41,088 nucleotides of DNA from Gammaproteobacteria bacterium (GTDB taxonomy: Bacteria; Pseudomonadota; Gammaproteobacteria; SZUA-152), in NCBI GenBank assembly GCA_015487095.1, contig WFQM01000021.1, positions 1-41,088 on the forward strand, read 5' to 3'. A model generated the notes under the pieces. It did not search any database and was not told where the DNA came from. It saw only the letters and a list, made by a program, of their open reading frames with translations. Shown here piece after piece: positions 29,018 through 37,310 of this stretch; position 1 is the first letter of the stretch; every line of letters starts with the position of its first letter. A program made the position numbers and the translations under genes.

Positions 29018-30258
29018 ATGTATTAATCGTGGATGACAAACCAGAGAATTTATACTTGTTGCGTACCTTGCTGAGCGCCAAGGGCTATGCGGTGACTGAA
29101 GCGATGAATGGCGAACAGGCTCTGGTGAGTGCCCGTCAGACGCTACCGGACCTGATTGTTTCCGATATCCTTATGCCAGTGATGGATGGCTTCGCCCTGT
29201 GCCGGGCCTGGAAAGCGGACGAACAACTCAAGTTGATTCCCTTTATTTTTTATACCGCCACCTATACCGAAGCCAAAGACAAAGAATTTGCCCTTAATCT
29301 GGGAGCAGATTTGTTTCTTGTCAAACCACAGGAAATTCATGTTTTTCTGCACGAAATTGAAAAAGTATTGGCTATTGAAGGTACGCAGAACCGCTCAAAA
29401 GTGCGGCCTGTTGAAGTGAAAGAGGTGGACTTTTATCGTCAATACAATGTTCGCCTGGTGCGCAAACTGGAAGACAAAGTAGAGGAAATCGCGCAAAAAA
29501 ACCGGGCTCTGGCTGCCAAAGAACTGGCCTTGTACGAAGCCAATGCCCGACTGGAAAAGCGTGTCGCACAAAGAACCCAGGAACTGGAGGCCGTTAACAA
29601 AGAAATGGAAGCCTTCAATTATTCTGTTTCTCATGATCTGCGGGCACCTTTGCGGAGAATAGATGGTTTTAGTCAAGCCTTGCATGAGGAATATGCAGTT
29701 CAATTGGGAGAGCAAGGTCAGGATTACCTGCAACGTATTTGCAGAGCGGTTGGCCATATGGGTGAGTTGATTGATGGCATGCTGGAATTATCCCGCTTGA
29801 ATCACAGCGAGTTGGTGCGGGAAAGTGTCAACCTCAGCGCTTTGGCGGAGGTCGAAATAACCCGGCTACGGGAAGCAGAGCCTGACCGGAAAGTTGAGGT
29901 GTATATCCGGCCGGATATCGTAGTGGAAGGTGACCGCCGCTTGCTGGGGATTGTCTTTAACAACCTGTTAAGTAATGCGTGGAAATTCACCGTCAAAACA
30001 ACACAGGCCTATATCGAATTTGGTGTGACCGAGCGAGAGAGCGAAGCCGCTTATTTTATCACTGACAACGGTGCTGGTTTTGATATGCAGCATGCTGAAA
30101 AACTGTTTGGGGCTTTTCAGCGCCTGCATGCTACCGAGGAGTTTCCGGGAATCGGCATCGGACTGGCCTCTGTTGCACGCAGCATCCATCGTCACGGTGG
30201 ACGGGTTTGGGCCGAAGGTGAAATTGATAAAGGCGCAACGTTTTATTTCGTTCTTTGA
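29014..30258 (+). CDS. receiver-histidine kinase hybrid
   Basis: A 414-residue cytoplasmic protein with reversed hybrid order. An N-terminal receiver (1-120, phosphoacceptor D51 in SDILMPVMDG) is followed by a long coiled-coil linker (about 135-200), then HisKA with the H-box SVSHDLRAPLRRIDGFS (H207) and HATPase_c (NNLLSNAWKF, DNGAGFD, GIGIGLASV). The H-box form is typical of bacteriophytochrome-type kinases. It has no membrane span or sensor domain, so its kinase activity is probably set by phosphorylation of its own receiver. Together with the two preceding genes it makes a plausible multistep relay. Confidence 0.9.
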   Translation: MNVLIVDDKPENLYLLRTLLSAKGYAVTEAMNGEQALVSARQTLPDLIVSDILMPVMDGFALCRAWKADEQLKLIPFIFYTATYTEAKDKEFALNLGADLFLVKPQEIHVFLHEIEKVLAIEGTQNRSKVRPVEVKEVDFYRQYNVRLVRKLEDKVEEIAQKNRALAAKELALYEANARLEKRVAQRTQELEAVNKEMEAFNYSVSHDLRAPLRRIDGFSQALHEEYAVQLGEQGQDYLQRICRAVGHMGELIDGMLELSRLNHSELVRESVNLSALAEVEITRLREAEPDRKVEVYIRPDIVVEGDRRLLGIVFNNLLSNAWKFTVKTTQAYIEFGVTERESEAAYFITDNGAGFDMQHAEKLFGAFQRLHATEEFPGIGIGLASVARSIHRHGGRVWAEGEIDKGATFYFVL

Positions 30259-30566
30259 GTCAGGATCCGAGAGTAGAAAAGTTGAGCAGTATCAGCACCT
30301 CCCGCTAAAGCCCCCCATCTTTGAGGTTTTCTCTCTTTTTATCAGGTTCAAGCTTACCGGGGTTATCTACACTTAGGAATGGAACACAATAACTCATACA
30401 ATTGGCACCTCTGCTTCAGCCCGTCTTCGCCCGTTCTTCAATCACAAAAGTTCGGAATAGAACGACTATTCCTGCACTTTTGTTCAATCAGAACGAACGA
30501 ATACGAACTAAATCAGAGCGCCACTTATATAAGTTATTGTGTTCCATTCCTTAATTGTTTTGGGAC
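30259..30566. other. intergenic region with foldback element
   Basis: No gene. Most of these 308 bases are the foldback repeat listed separately. The 114 bases before it contain only a weak stem (ACCTC/GAGGT) followed by a pyrimidine run with several Ts, a possible terminator for the relay operon. Confidence 0.5.
30373..30554. repeat. 182-bp full-length foldback (MITE-like) element
   Basis: The whole segment is one imperfect palindrome centred near 30463. Terminal repeats of about 22 bases (TTAGGAATGGAACACAATAA and its complement at 30532-30554) differ by a single inserted base. The inner arms continue to pair at roughly three quarters of positions, ending in the hairpin GGAATAG-AACGA-CTATTCC. 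No coding frame is present. It lies 12 bases downstream of anmK. A one-ended relative lies behind trkH (150-178). Its structure fits a non-autonomous transposable element or a structured RNA repeat; no obvious target-site duplication was identified. Confidence 0.85.
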
Positions 30567-31682
30567 TCACCCCGGATAAATCCCGCCCAATACCACAGGG
30601 CGGCGTGCTCCTGTCACTCCGGGCAGGTTTCCCGGACGATAAGCCAATGTTTCCCGTGCCAGCCAGGCAAAGGCTACGGCTTCCATCCATTCTGAGGGCA
30701 GGCCGTAATCATCACTGGTTTTTACGGTTGTTGATGCCAGTTTTTTCACGATACGTTGGATTAAATCGGTATTACGTACACCCCCGCCACAGACTACGAG
30801 TTCTATATCTTCTGTGGCATATTTTTTGATGGCATCGGCAATGCTGGTGGCGGTGAGTTCGCTCAATGTGGCTTGTATATTCATGGGGGTGAGGGTGTGT
30901 TTATGTTTGTCGAGATATTGCTGTAACCAGGCCAGATTAAAATATTCGCGCCCGGTAGATTTGGGTAGGGGTAACTGGAAAAAGTTGTCTTTTAACAGTG
31001 TATCGAGCAAGTGTAAATCTACAGTGCCGGAAGCGGCCCATTGACCATCGTGGTCAAAAGGTTGCTGTTGCTGCTGTTGAATCCAGCTGTCCAGCAATAT
31101 GTTGCCAGGGCCGGTATCGAAGCCGGAGACGGGTGTTTTTGTGTCCGTTGGCAGCAGGGTTACATTGGCCATGCCGCCGATGTTGAGGATTACCCGGGCC
31201 TGTGTGTCAGTGCTGAAAAACGCGGCATGAAAGGCAGGTACCAGTGGCGCACCTTGCCCACCAACGGCCATGTCGCGTCGGCGGAAATCGGCTACTGTGG
31301 TGATGCCGGTTAGTTCGGCGATAGTGTTGGGGTCACCGATTTGCAGGGTGAATCGTTTTTCTTTTTCCTGTCCGGGGCGATGACGAATGGTTTGTCCGTG
31401 GCTGCCAATGGCGTGAATTTGTGTGGCGTCGATGCCTGCGTCGGTTAATAGTTGTTTGACGGCTGTGGCGAAGGTATTGCCCAGCACAATATCCAGTTGT
31501 CCCATGCGGTCGATTTCATTGTCGCCGGGTGTACACAGGATTAGAATATCATCACGTAACGATTTGCTTATAGGGTAATTGATGGCGTGGTGTAAAACAG
31601 GTCGTTCATTGGGAAAGCTGACCAGCGCTGCATCAATGGCATCGAGGCTGGTGCCGGACATGAGGCCGATGTAATAATTCAT
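30567..31682 (-). CDS. anmK: anhydro-N-acetylmuramic acid kinase
   Basis: Phosphorylates and opens 1,6-anhydro-MurNAc released during peptidoglycan turnover, feeding it back to MurNAc-6-phosphate. The 371 residues (E. coli 369) start with the signature GLMSGTSLDAIDAAL and contain GSHGQTIRHRPG, FDTGPGN and the C-terminal CGGGVRN nucleotide-binding motif. The gene follows the M23 endopeptidase by 18 bases, so both wall-metabolism genes are probably one unit. Complete and typical. Confidence 0.97.
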   Translation of the reverse strand: MNYYIGLMSGTSLDAIDAALVSFPNERPVLHHAINYPISKSLRDDILILCTPGDNEIDRMGQLDIVLGNTFATAVKQLLTDAGIDATQIHAIGSHGQTIRHRPGQEKEKRFTLQIGDPNTIAELTGITTVADFRRRDMAVGGQGAPLVPAFHAAFFSTDTQARVILNIGGMANVTLLPTDTKTPVSGFDTGPGNILLDSWIQQQQQQPFDHDGQWAASGTVDLHLLDTLLKDNFFQLPLPKSTGREYFNLAWLQQYLDKHKHTLTPMNIQATLSELTATSIADAIKKYATEDIELVVCGGGVRNTDLIQRIVKKLASTTVKTSDDYGLPSEWMEAVAFAWLARETLAYRPGNLPGVTGARRPVVLGGIYPG

Positions 31683-31700
31683 AGGCTTTGGTAGGGGTGG

Positions 31701-33242
31701 CTACTCTTGTCCTTGTGGTTTGTTTTTGTCGTTCAGTGCGACGGTGGTGCTTTGTAGTACGTCAAGTTGTGCGATCAGGCTGCGGGATTTTTCGAGGAAG
31801 TCCGCTTTGTATTTTTTCTTGATGGGCGCAGCATCCGGCAGTTTAACGGTCAGTGGGTTGCGATGTACGCCGTTAACACGGAATTCATAATGTAAATGTG
31901 GCCCGGTGGATCGACCGGTAGTGCCTACATAGCCGATGGTTTGTCCCTGTCGTACACGTTTGCCTCGGCGCATGCCGGGTTTGATACGTGACATGTGTGC
32001 ATACAGTGTGCTGTATTTGCCGCCGTGTTGAATGATCACTGTTTTGCCGTAACCACCTTTGCTTCCAACGTGAATCAGTTTTCCATCACCGGCGGCTTTG
32101 ATGGGGGTGCCGCGAGGTGCTGCGTAATCAACACCGTGATGGTTCTTTTGCCTTTTCAGTGTGGGGTGGTAACGCTTGCCGAAGCGGGAGCTGATACGGG
32201 TGAAGTCTACCGGGGTGCGGATAAACGCCTTGCGCATGCTGCGACCGTCAGGTGAGTAATAATCGGATTGGCCACTGGCATCGGTATAACGCAGGGCGCG
32301 ATAGTTTTTGCCGCGGTTCACAAATTCGGCGGCGAGAATATTGCCGTCACGTTTTTTCTGTCCGTCGAGAAAAAGCTCTTCATACACCAGGGTGAAGTGG
32401 TCACCGCCACGAATGTCTAATACAAAATCGATATCCCAACCGAAGATGCCCGCCAGCTCCATAATCAGGTTGTCCGACAGGCCTGCGGCCTGACCGGCGA
32501 GAAACAGAGAAGAGTCAATTACTCCGGTGGTATTGGTGACGCGGGCTTCCATTTGTCGGGTGTCGGTTGTTACTGAAAAATTGCCGTCGGCATCACGGTT
32601 TACTTTCAGTGTGGTGAGGTCATCTATTTTATAGACCAGTTGTTGCAGCTTGCCGTTGTCGATACCGAATTCAAATTGTTGTCCGGGCATCAGCCGTTTG
32701 AGTGCGGCGGTGGATTTGTCGCTGCGCATAACCTGGTCCAGTTCCTGTGGGCTTAATCCTTGTTGGGAAAAAATCAGTGCCAGATTGTCACCGCTTTTGA
32801 CGGTGGCTGTTTTCCTGGCGATGTCTGGCTGGGTGGATGCCGTAGGGAGGGGGGCTGTTTCTGCTGCTGCTTTTCCATCGGGAATGGGTAGCGGCAGGGT
32901 AATGCGCGTTTGTGCAGAAGCCGTTGCCGGTAGTGTTGCTTTTTCTTCCTCAAGTTCAAGCGGCGTGCGGGCATTGGCTTGTGTTTCTCTGGTGCTGTCG
33001 GCCATCAACACAAAAATACTGATAATTATAGTTAGGCTTGTGCCCAGTCCTATCCAGTGTGCTTTGCGGTTAATCAGGCTGTTGCCAGGATTTTGTCTGG
33101 GCACGGAGTTGCCGGGTTGGTCATCGACGGGTTTGTAGTCCCGTTGCATGCTGGAATGGTGGTGGGTAGTTTTACGCATAAGTCCAGGTATTAAACTGAT
33201 GGTTGTAGGTGTTTGCCTGAGCTGCTCATATGTCGGCAGCAT
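31701..33242 (-). CDS. M23 family murein endopeptidase (MepM-like)
   Basis: Membrane-anchored zinc endopeptidase that cuts peptide cross-links of peptidoglycan. The 513 residues have a cytoplasmic tail, one membrane span (about 62-81), a LysM/OapA-like region (145-190, TVKSGDNLALIFSQQGLS), a middle domain, and the LytM/M23 domain (350-465). Zinc ligands and catalytic residues are intact: H368-x3-D372, H416 (YAHMS) and the HLH pair H449/H451 (GPHLHYEF). In this class the gene normally precedes anmK as here. An ATG at 33242 is used; an ATG at 33179 would shorten only the cytoplasmic tail. Confidence 0.92.
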   Translation of the reverse strand: MLPTYEQLRQTPTTISLIPGLMRKTTHHHSSMQRDYKPVDDQPGNSVPRQNPGNSLINRKAHWIGLGTSLTIIISIFVLMADSTRETQANARTPLELEEEKATLPATASAQTRITLPLPIPDGKAAAETAPLPTASTQPDIARKTATVKSGDNLALIFSQQGLSPQELDQVMRSDKSTAALKRLMPGQQFEFGIDNGKLQQLVYKIDDLTTLKVNRDADGNFSVTTDTRQMEARVTNTTGVIDSSLFLAGQAAGLSDNLIMELAGIFGWDIDFVLDIRGGDHFTLVYEELFLDGQKKRDGNILAAEFVNRGKNYRALRYTDASGQSDYYSPDGRSMRKAFIRTPVDFTRISSRFGKRYHPTLKRQKNHHGVDYAAPRGTPIKAAGDGKLIHVGSKGGYGKTVIIQHGGKYSTLYAHMSRIKPGMRRGKRVRQGQTIGYVGTTGRSTGPHLHYEFRVNGVHRNPLTVKLPDAAPIKKKYKADFLEKSRSLIAQLDVLQSTTVALNDKNKPQGQE

Positions 33243-33625
33243 AAATGTTTGTCTGCCCCCTTATATATCGGCAGACAGTGGCAGTCAATGAAGTAAAAAG
33301 GGTGAGATTTTCGGTACTTAGCCTGTGAAGCGCATGTTTTTTATATTTTTACTGCAAAAATGGCTAGAAAATAAGCTGGTTTTGGCTCTGTTAGTCACTT
33401 CATTCAACTTTTTTACTGTGTTTCCTGTTGTTATATCGCCAGTTATTTTGTCGGGATTGTAACTGTATCTTGTGAACTAAAAGAAACTGGGAGTTTATCT
33501 TTGACTCGGATACTATATGCGTGTCCCTCAATGGGAGGCGGTACAAAGCAGTGGCACGATGCCTCTCCGTGAGTGGCAAACAAAATAAAAATGGGACTCA
33601 CGATTAGAAACATAAGGAACGTATT
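33243..33625. other. intergenic region upstream of the subtilase gene
   Basis: No gene in these 383 bases. The left 250 are AT-rich and must contain the promoters of the divergent M23 and subtilase genes, but I see no hexamers I would commit to. The last 110 bases hold several stem-loops listed separately. Confidence 0.5.
33523..33602 (+). promoter_or_regulatory. structured 5' leader of the subtilase gene
   Basis: Stems in order: TCCC/GGGA (33524-33536), GAGGC/GCCTC (33535-33565), an alternative GGCA-CGA-TGCC nested within it (33552-33562), and CGTGAGT/ACTCACG (33568-33602). The last ends 11 bases before the AAGGAAC ribosome site. Overlapping, mutually exclusive pairings are typical of regulatory leaders, but no known riboswitch class is matched. 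Confidence 0.45.
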
Positions 33626-35758
33626 ATGAAAAATAAACTATTGCGCATGGCCTTGCTGCTTGCCGGGCTTTTACTTGCGACACCTGTGCTGGCGGTGGTG
33701 GGTCAGACTTCGGTGCCGCCAGAAGGTGCCTACGATGGTGTGCTGGTAAAATTTAAAGCGGGCGTGAGCCAGACGCGTATGAACCGTGTTTTCAGAAGGG
33801 CGGGCAGTCAACAGCATCGGGCCTTTCGCAGTCGTCTGGTGCGAGGGTTGACTCGTGCAAGAATTGGTCGCGGCAATTCTCTGTCTGCAACATTACGCAG
33901 TTTGCGCAACAATCGTGATGTGGAATTTGCCGAACCAAATTACATACTTCACGCTTACGCGATACCTAATGACCCCCGTTTCGATTCATTGTGGGGTATG
34001 CACAATACGGGTCAGACCGGTGGTGTGGCAGATGCCGATATCGATGCACCGGAAGCCTGGGACTTGCAGACGGGCGGTGATGTGATTATCGCCGTGGTAG
34101 ATACGGGGGTGGATTACAACCACAGCGATCTATCCGGTAACATCTGGAATAACGGCGCAGAGATTCCCAATAACGGCCGTGACGATGATGGTAACGGTTT
34201 TGTGGATGATGTACGTGGTTGGGATTTTGCCAACAACGATAATAATCCCATGGATGACAATGATCACGGGACTCATTTGTCCGGCATCATTGCTGCCAAC
34301 GGTAACAATGGCTCCGGCGTGGTGGGGGTTAACTGGTCGGCGCGTATCATGCCGTTGAAATTCATGGACAGAACCGGGGCGGGCACTTCTGCCGACGCTA
34401 TTGCTGCCATCGATTACGCTGTGGCCAACGGTGCCCGGGTGATTAATGCCAGCTGGGGTGGCGGCCCTTTCAGCTCGGCCATGTTCAACGCGATCAGCGC
34501 TGCCAATGACGCTGGTGTGTTGTTTGTTGCTGCGTCAGGTAATGAGAGCAATAACAATGATCGCAATCCTAATTATCCGGCCGATTATGATTTACCGAAT
34601 GTGATTTCCGTAGCAGCGACCGATGATGCCGACACCCTGGCCGGTTTTTCCAATTTTGGAGCCAATAGTGTGGATCTGGGCGCACCGGGTGTGAGTATCC
34701 TGAGCACCGTGCGTAATAATGGCTATGCCAGCTTCAATGGCACCTCCATGGCTGCGCCGTATGTGGCCGGTGTTGCCGCATTAGTGGTAGCCGAGAATCC
34801 GAACATCAGTATTTCCGCGTTACGCGCGGCCTTGCTGGATAACACCGATTCGGTGACTGACCTGGCGGGACGTACTGCTACTGGTGGTCGATTAAATGCT
34901 TTTAAAGCACTGGGTGGTGGTACTACCCCTCCACCTCCTCCACCGACACCAGTGGTGACTGTCACCCCAGGCGACACCAACGTTATTGTGGGTGACAGCG
35001 TGCAGTTCAGCGCCAATGGTGGCAGCGCACCCTATGTTTGGTCGGTGGCGGATACCAATATCGGTAGTATCAGTGCTAATGGTAATTTCACGGGGCTTGC
35101 TATAGGCGTTACTCGTGTGAATGCCACTGATGCCAATGGTGTGCGAAGTGGTGATGCCACCGTCAGTGTGAGTGAGACTGCCGTTATTCGTATTTCACCC
35201 AACACAGTGAGCCTGCGTGTGGGCGAGAGCGTGACCCTTTCAGCCAGCGGTGGCAATGCTCCTTACAGCTGGGTTAGCAACAGTCCGGGTGTGGTGACCA
35301 TTGACGCCAGCAGTGGTGTGCTTACCGCTCAAAATACCGGGGCCACGACTGTTACAGTGACGGACAATAGTGGTAATACTGCAAATTCCGGTGCGATTAC
35401 TGTCGCTGCGGCACCGCCTCCTGTTGCTGTGTCAGTATCACCCAACAGTGGCAGTGTTGCCGTCGGAGCCACTCTGCAATTCAGTGCCAACGGCGGGAGT
35501 GCTCCGTATAGCTGGAGTGTGAGTAATGACTCCGTTGCCCGTATCGATAGTAATGGTGTGTTAACGGGACGTGCTGCAGGCAGCGTAACGGTAACGGCAC
35601 GCGATGCCAATGGTGCTATTGGTAACAGCGGCAACATCACCATCACTGCCGCCAACAACGGCGGTGGAGGTCGTGGAGGTCATGGAAGAGGCGGTCGTGG
35701 AGGCCGTGGTGGCATGGGCGGCGGCATGATGGGGGGTGGCAGGATGGGAGGCAGATAA
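33626..35758 (+). CDS. secreted subtilase with Ig-like domains and Arg/Gly-rich tail
   Basis: S8 serine protease, 710 residues. A signal peptide (1-23, ending PVLA) is followed by an I9-like propeptide (about 36-112). The peptidase domain (about 120-428) has catalytic D159 (VVDTG), H214 (DHGTH), oxyanion N306 (ASGN) and S374 (NGTSMAAP), plus a calcium-type loop (RDDDGNGFVDD, 185-195). A Pro-rich linker leads to three bacterial Ig-like (Big-2 type) repeats of about 80 residues (442-517, 518-595, 598-676). The last 33 residues are Gly/Arg/Met with RGG units and no hydrophobic anchor. Catalytic residues are intact, so an active extracellular protease is expected. It has its own terminator. Confidence 0.93.
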   Translation: MKNKLLRMALLLAGLLLATPVLAVVGQTSVPPEGAYDGVLVKFKAGVSQTRMNRVFRRAGSQQHRAFRSRLVRGLTRARIGRGNSLSATLRSLRNNRDVEFAEPNYILHAYAIPNDPRFDSLWGMHNTGQTGGVADADIDAPEAWDLQTGGDVIIAVVDTGVDYNHSDLSGNIWNNGAEIPNNGRDDDGNGFVDDVRGWDFANNDNNPMDDNDHGTHLSGIIAANGNNGSGVVGVNWSARIMPLKFMDRTGAGTSADAIAAIDYAVANGARVINASWGGGPFSSAMFNAISAANDAGVLFVAASGNESNNNDRNPNYPADYDLPNVISVAATDDADTLAGFSNFGANSVDLGAPGVSILSTVRNNGYASFNGTSMAAPYVAGVAALVVAENPNISISALRAALLDNTDSVTDLAGRTATGGRLNAFKALGGGTTPPPPPPTPVVTVTPGDTNVIVGDSVQFSANGGSAPYVWSVADTNIGSISANGNFTGLAIGVTRVNATDANGVRSGDATVSVSETAVIRISPNTVSLRVGESVTLSASGGNAPYSWVSNSPGVVTIDASSGVLTAQNTGATTVTVTDNSGNTANSGAITVAAAPPPVAVSVSPNSGSVAVGATLQFSANGGSAPYSWSVSNDSVARIDSNGVLTGRAAGSVTVTARDANGAIGNSGNITITAANNGGGGRGGHGRGGRGGRGGMGGGMMGGGRMGGR

Positions 35759-35781
35759 GCCATTGTGATTTTTTGATGGGT

Positions 35782-35808
35782 AAAGGGGGCTCATTGAGCC
35801 CCCTTTTT
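35782..35808 (+). terminator. rho-independent terminator after the subtilase gene
   Basis: Perfect 11-base stem (AAAGGGGGCTC / GAGCCCCCTTT) with a 3-base ATT loop, ending in TTTTT, 24 bases after the stop codon. Confidence 0.93.
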
Positions 35809-36016
35809 GTTGTGTTTATTTTTTAACCTGACGACCGAGCCTAGGGATTCACCTTTTGGAAGGTAGATGCCGAAATGGGTTAGGCAGAGGCTATTGACTA
35901 AAATCGAATTCATCCTTTACGGGCAGTTTTGTGCAGTACTTTTATCCAGGTCTGAAGTTATGTACATAGTACTTTCCCGTGGTAAGAAGGGCGTACAGCA
36001 TACTGACCGAAAAAAG

Positions 36017-37012
36017 CTACCTGCCTTGAAACGATGTATAAGTTGAATAAATATTAGTTAAATAGTAATACCATCCAAGCTCTGCCGTTTTTGCACTGTT
36101 GATAGTTTCATATAAGGCTTCACCGACCAGTTCGTGTACCCGGGTTGTTGGGTGGATTTCGTCAAAGAAAACAAACTCATCAAAATTTGAACCGGAATTA
36201 CAGTCTGGGTGAAAAGTGGAGTCGGCAGAATTAAAGCAGGCATCAGTAGTATTGCTGAAACCATAACTATCAGCGTCTTCGACCAATTCGTTAAAAAAAT
36301 TGAACAGATCAAATCGGGTGATTTTGGCACGGCTTGTATATTTAAGGTATCGGGTCATTTTATACAGCTCATCTTGATACAATTTGCTGAGTGTAGTGGA
36401 GCGTTCGATGAGTCCAGGGTTATCTGTTGCAGTGGCAATTCGTCGGGTTTCAGGCATCAGGCCGATATTGGGTGAGCTGACCAGAAGAAACGAGCGAGCA
36501 CCAGCCCGGGACAGGGTTTGAATAGCCTTTCGCACTTTGGTAGCGGCAGCTTTGACCTTTGAGCGGGCAAGAATTGAAATTGTTTCACTACGGGCATCAC
36601 GAATATCATTGCCGCCAACGAAAATCACATACAGCGCATCCGCAGGTGCAATAATGTGGTTGGCCTGGAAGCTGACAATTTGGATATCAAGGTCCATAGG
36701 TTCCATGCCGGCGGCATTAGCACCTGCTACCGCATAATTACTGCCCTCGGCTGGCCCAATCAGGTGCAATGATGCCGATACCGTGTGTCCGAGTCGAGCG
36801 GCGAGTGTTTCTACGGCTACCGACCCATTGCTGATACGGTTCATGTAATAGGGCGACGGCAAGTCACCCGTTAGCGAGGCAAGATTGCCAGTATCAGACA
36901 GGCTGTCGCCAAACACGAATACCTGGCTGAATGAGACGTCTGCTGCTTGTGCCCAGCTTGATGATATGAGTAATAACAGCAAAATAAATTTAGACAGGCG
37001 AAATTTGAACAT
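36017..37012 (-). CDS. secreted SGNH/GDSL hydrolase
   Basis: Predicted exported esterase/lipase of 331 residues. A signal peptide (1-23, SSSWAQA) is followed by all four SGNH blocks: S37 in FGDSLSDTGN, G97 in NYAVAGA, N135 in VGGNDIRD, and D284/H287 in FDEIHPT. No autotransporter or anchor follows, so it is probably periplasmic or released. The substrate is unknown. The closest architecture is the GDSL group often found with PEP-CTERM proteins; this copy lacks that tag. The start region is duplicated: ribosome site plus ATG occur twice, 23 bases apart. Confidence 0.92.
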   Translation of the reverse strand: MFKFRLSKFILLLLLISSSWAQAADVSFSQVFVFGDSLSDTGNLASLTGDLPSPYYMNRISNGSVAVETLAARLGHTVSASLHLIGPAEGSNYAVAGANAAGMEPMDLDIQIVSFQANHIIAPADALYVIFVGGNDIRDARSETISILARSKVKAAATKVRKAIQTLSRAGARSFLLVSSPNIGLMPETRRIATATDNPGLIERSTTLSKLYQDELYKMTRYLKYTSRAKITRFDLFNFFNELVEDADSYGFSNTTDACFNSADSTFHPDCNSGSNFDEFVFFDEIHPTTRVHELVGEALYETINSAKTAELGWYYYLTNIYSTYTSFQGR

Positions 37013-37050
37013 TTGTGGTTCTCTCCTTTGAACATTTGTTGGTTCCTTCC
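37004..37050 (-). repeat. tandem duplication over the GDSL gene start
   Basis: TTTGAACATTTGT occurs at 37004-37016 and again at 37027-37039, each followed by GGTT and a pyrimidine stretch. On the coding strand this duplicates a purine-rich ribosome site and an ATGTTCAAA start. The upstream copy (ATG at 37035) is out of frame with the gene. Confidence 0.75.
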
Positions 37051-37136
37051 TTTTTAGGTGAGCCCGGAACCTGCAAGGCTTTTGGTAACATAAAACAATT
37101 GAATCCTATTGTCTCCGGATTTCCTTAGTGCATGCG

Positions 37137-37172
37137 CAGCTTTATTTTTTTAGTTAGCAGAAAATAAAGCTG
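37137..37172. repeat. perfect 12-bp stem-loop
   Basis: CAGCTTTATTTT (37137-37148) pairs with AAAATAAAGCTG (37161-37172) across a 12-base loop, in the gap between the PEP-CTERM gene and the GDSL gene. Neither strand has a clear T run after the stem. Confidence 0.75.
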
Positions 37173-37191
37173 AAAAATTCCTATAGTAATA

Positions 37192-37245
37192 AGGGTTGTC
37201 AAGGAGGGGGGTAGGCGTTTATGCCGAATATTCCTTGACAACCCT
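37192..37245. repeat. perfect 14-bp stem-loop with nested hairpin
   Basis: AGGGTTGTCAAGGA (37192-37205) pairs with TCCTTGACAACCCT (37232-37245). The 26-base loop contains a small GGC/GCC hairpin and a run of seven G. It begins 66 bases after the PEP-CTERM stop. It could be a terminator without T tract, an mRNA stabiliser, or a repeat element. Confidence 0.75.
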
Positions 37246-37310
37246 GTCAGGCAGAAGCTGAGAAGCCCAGAGCATGTTTATGTTAAACGCCCTGAGATGG
37301 TCTACAGATA

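Noticed and set aside
33515-33610. Cyclic-di-GMP (GEMM) riboswitch before the subtilase gene
   Set aside because: An ACAAAGC word recalls the GEMM core, but the conserved GGCAAACC half and the tetraloop receptor are missing.
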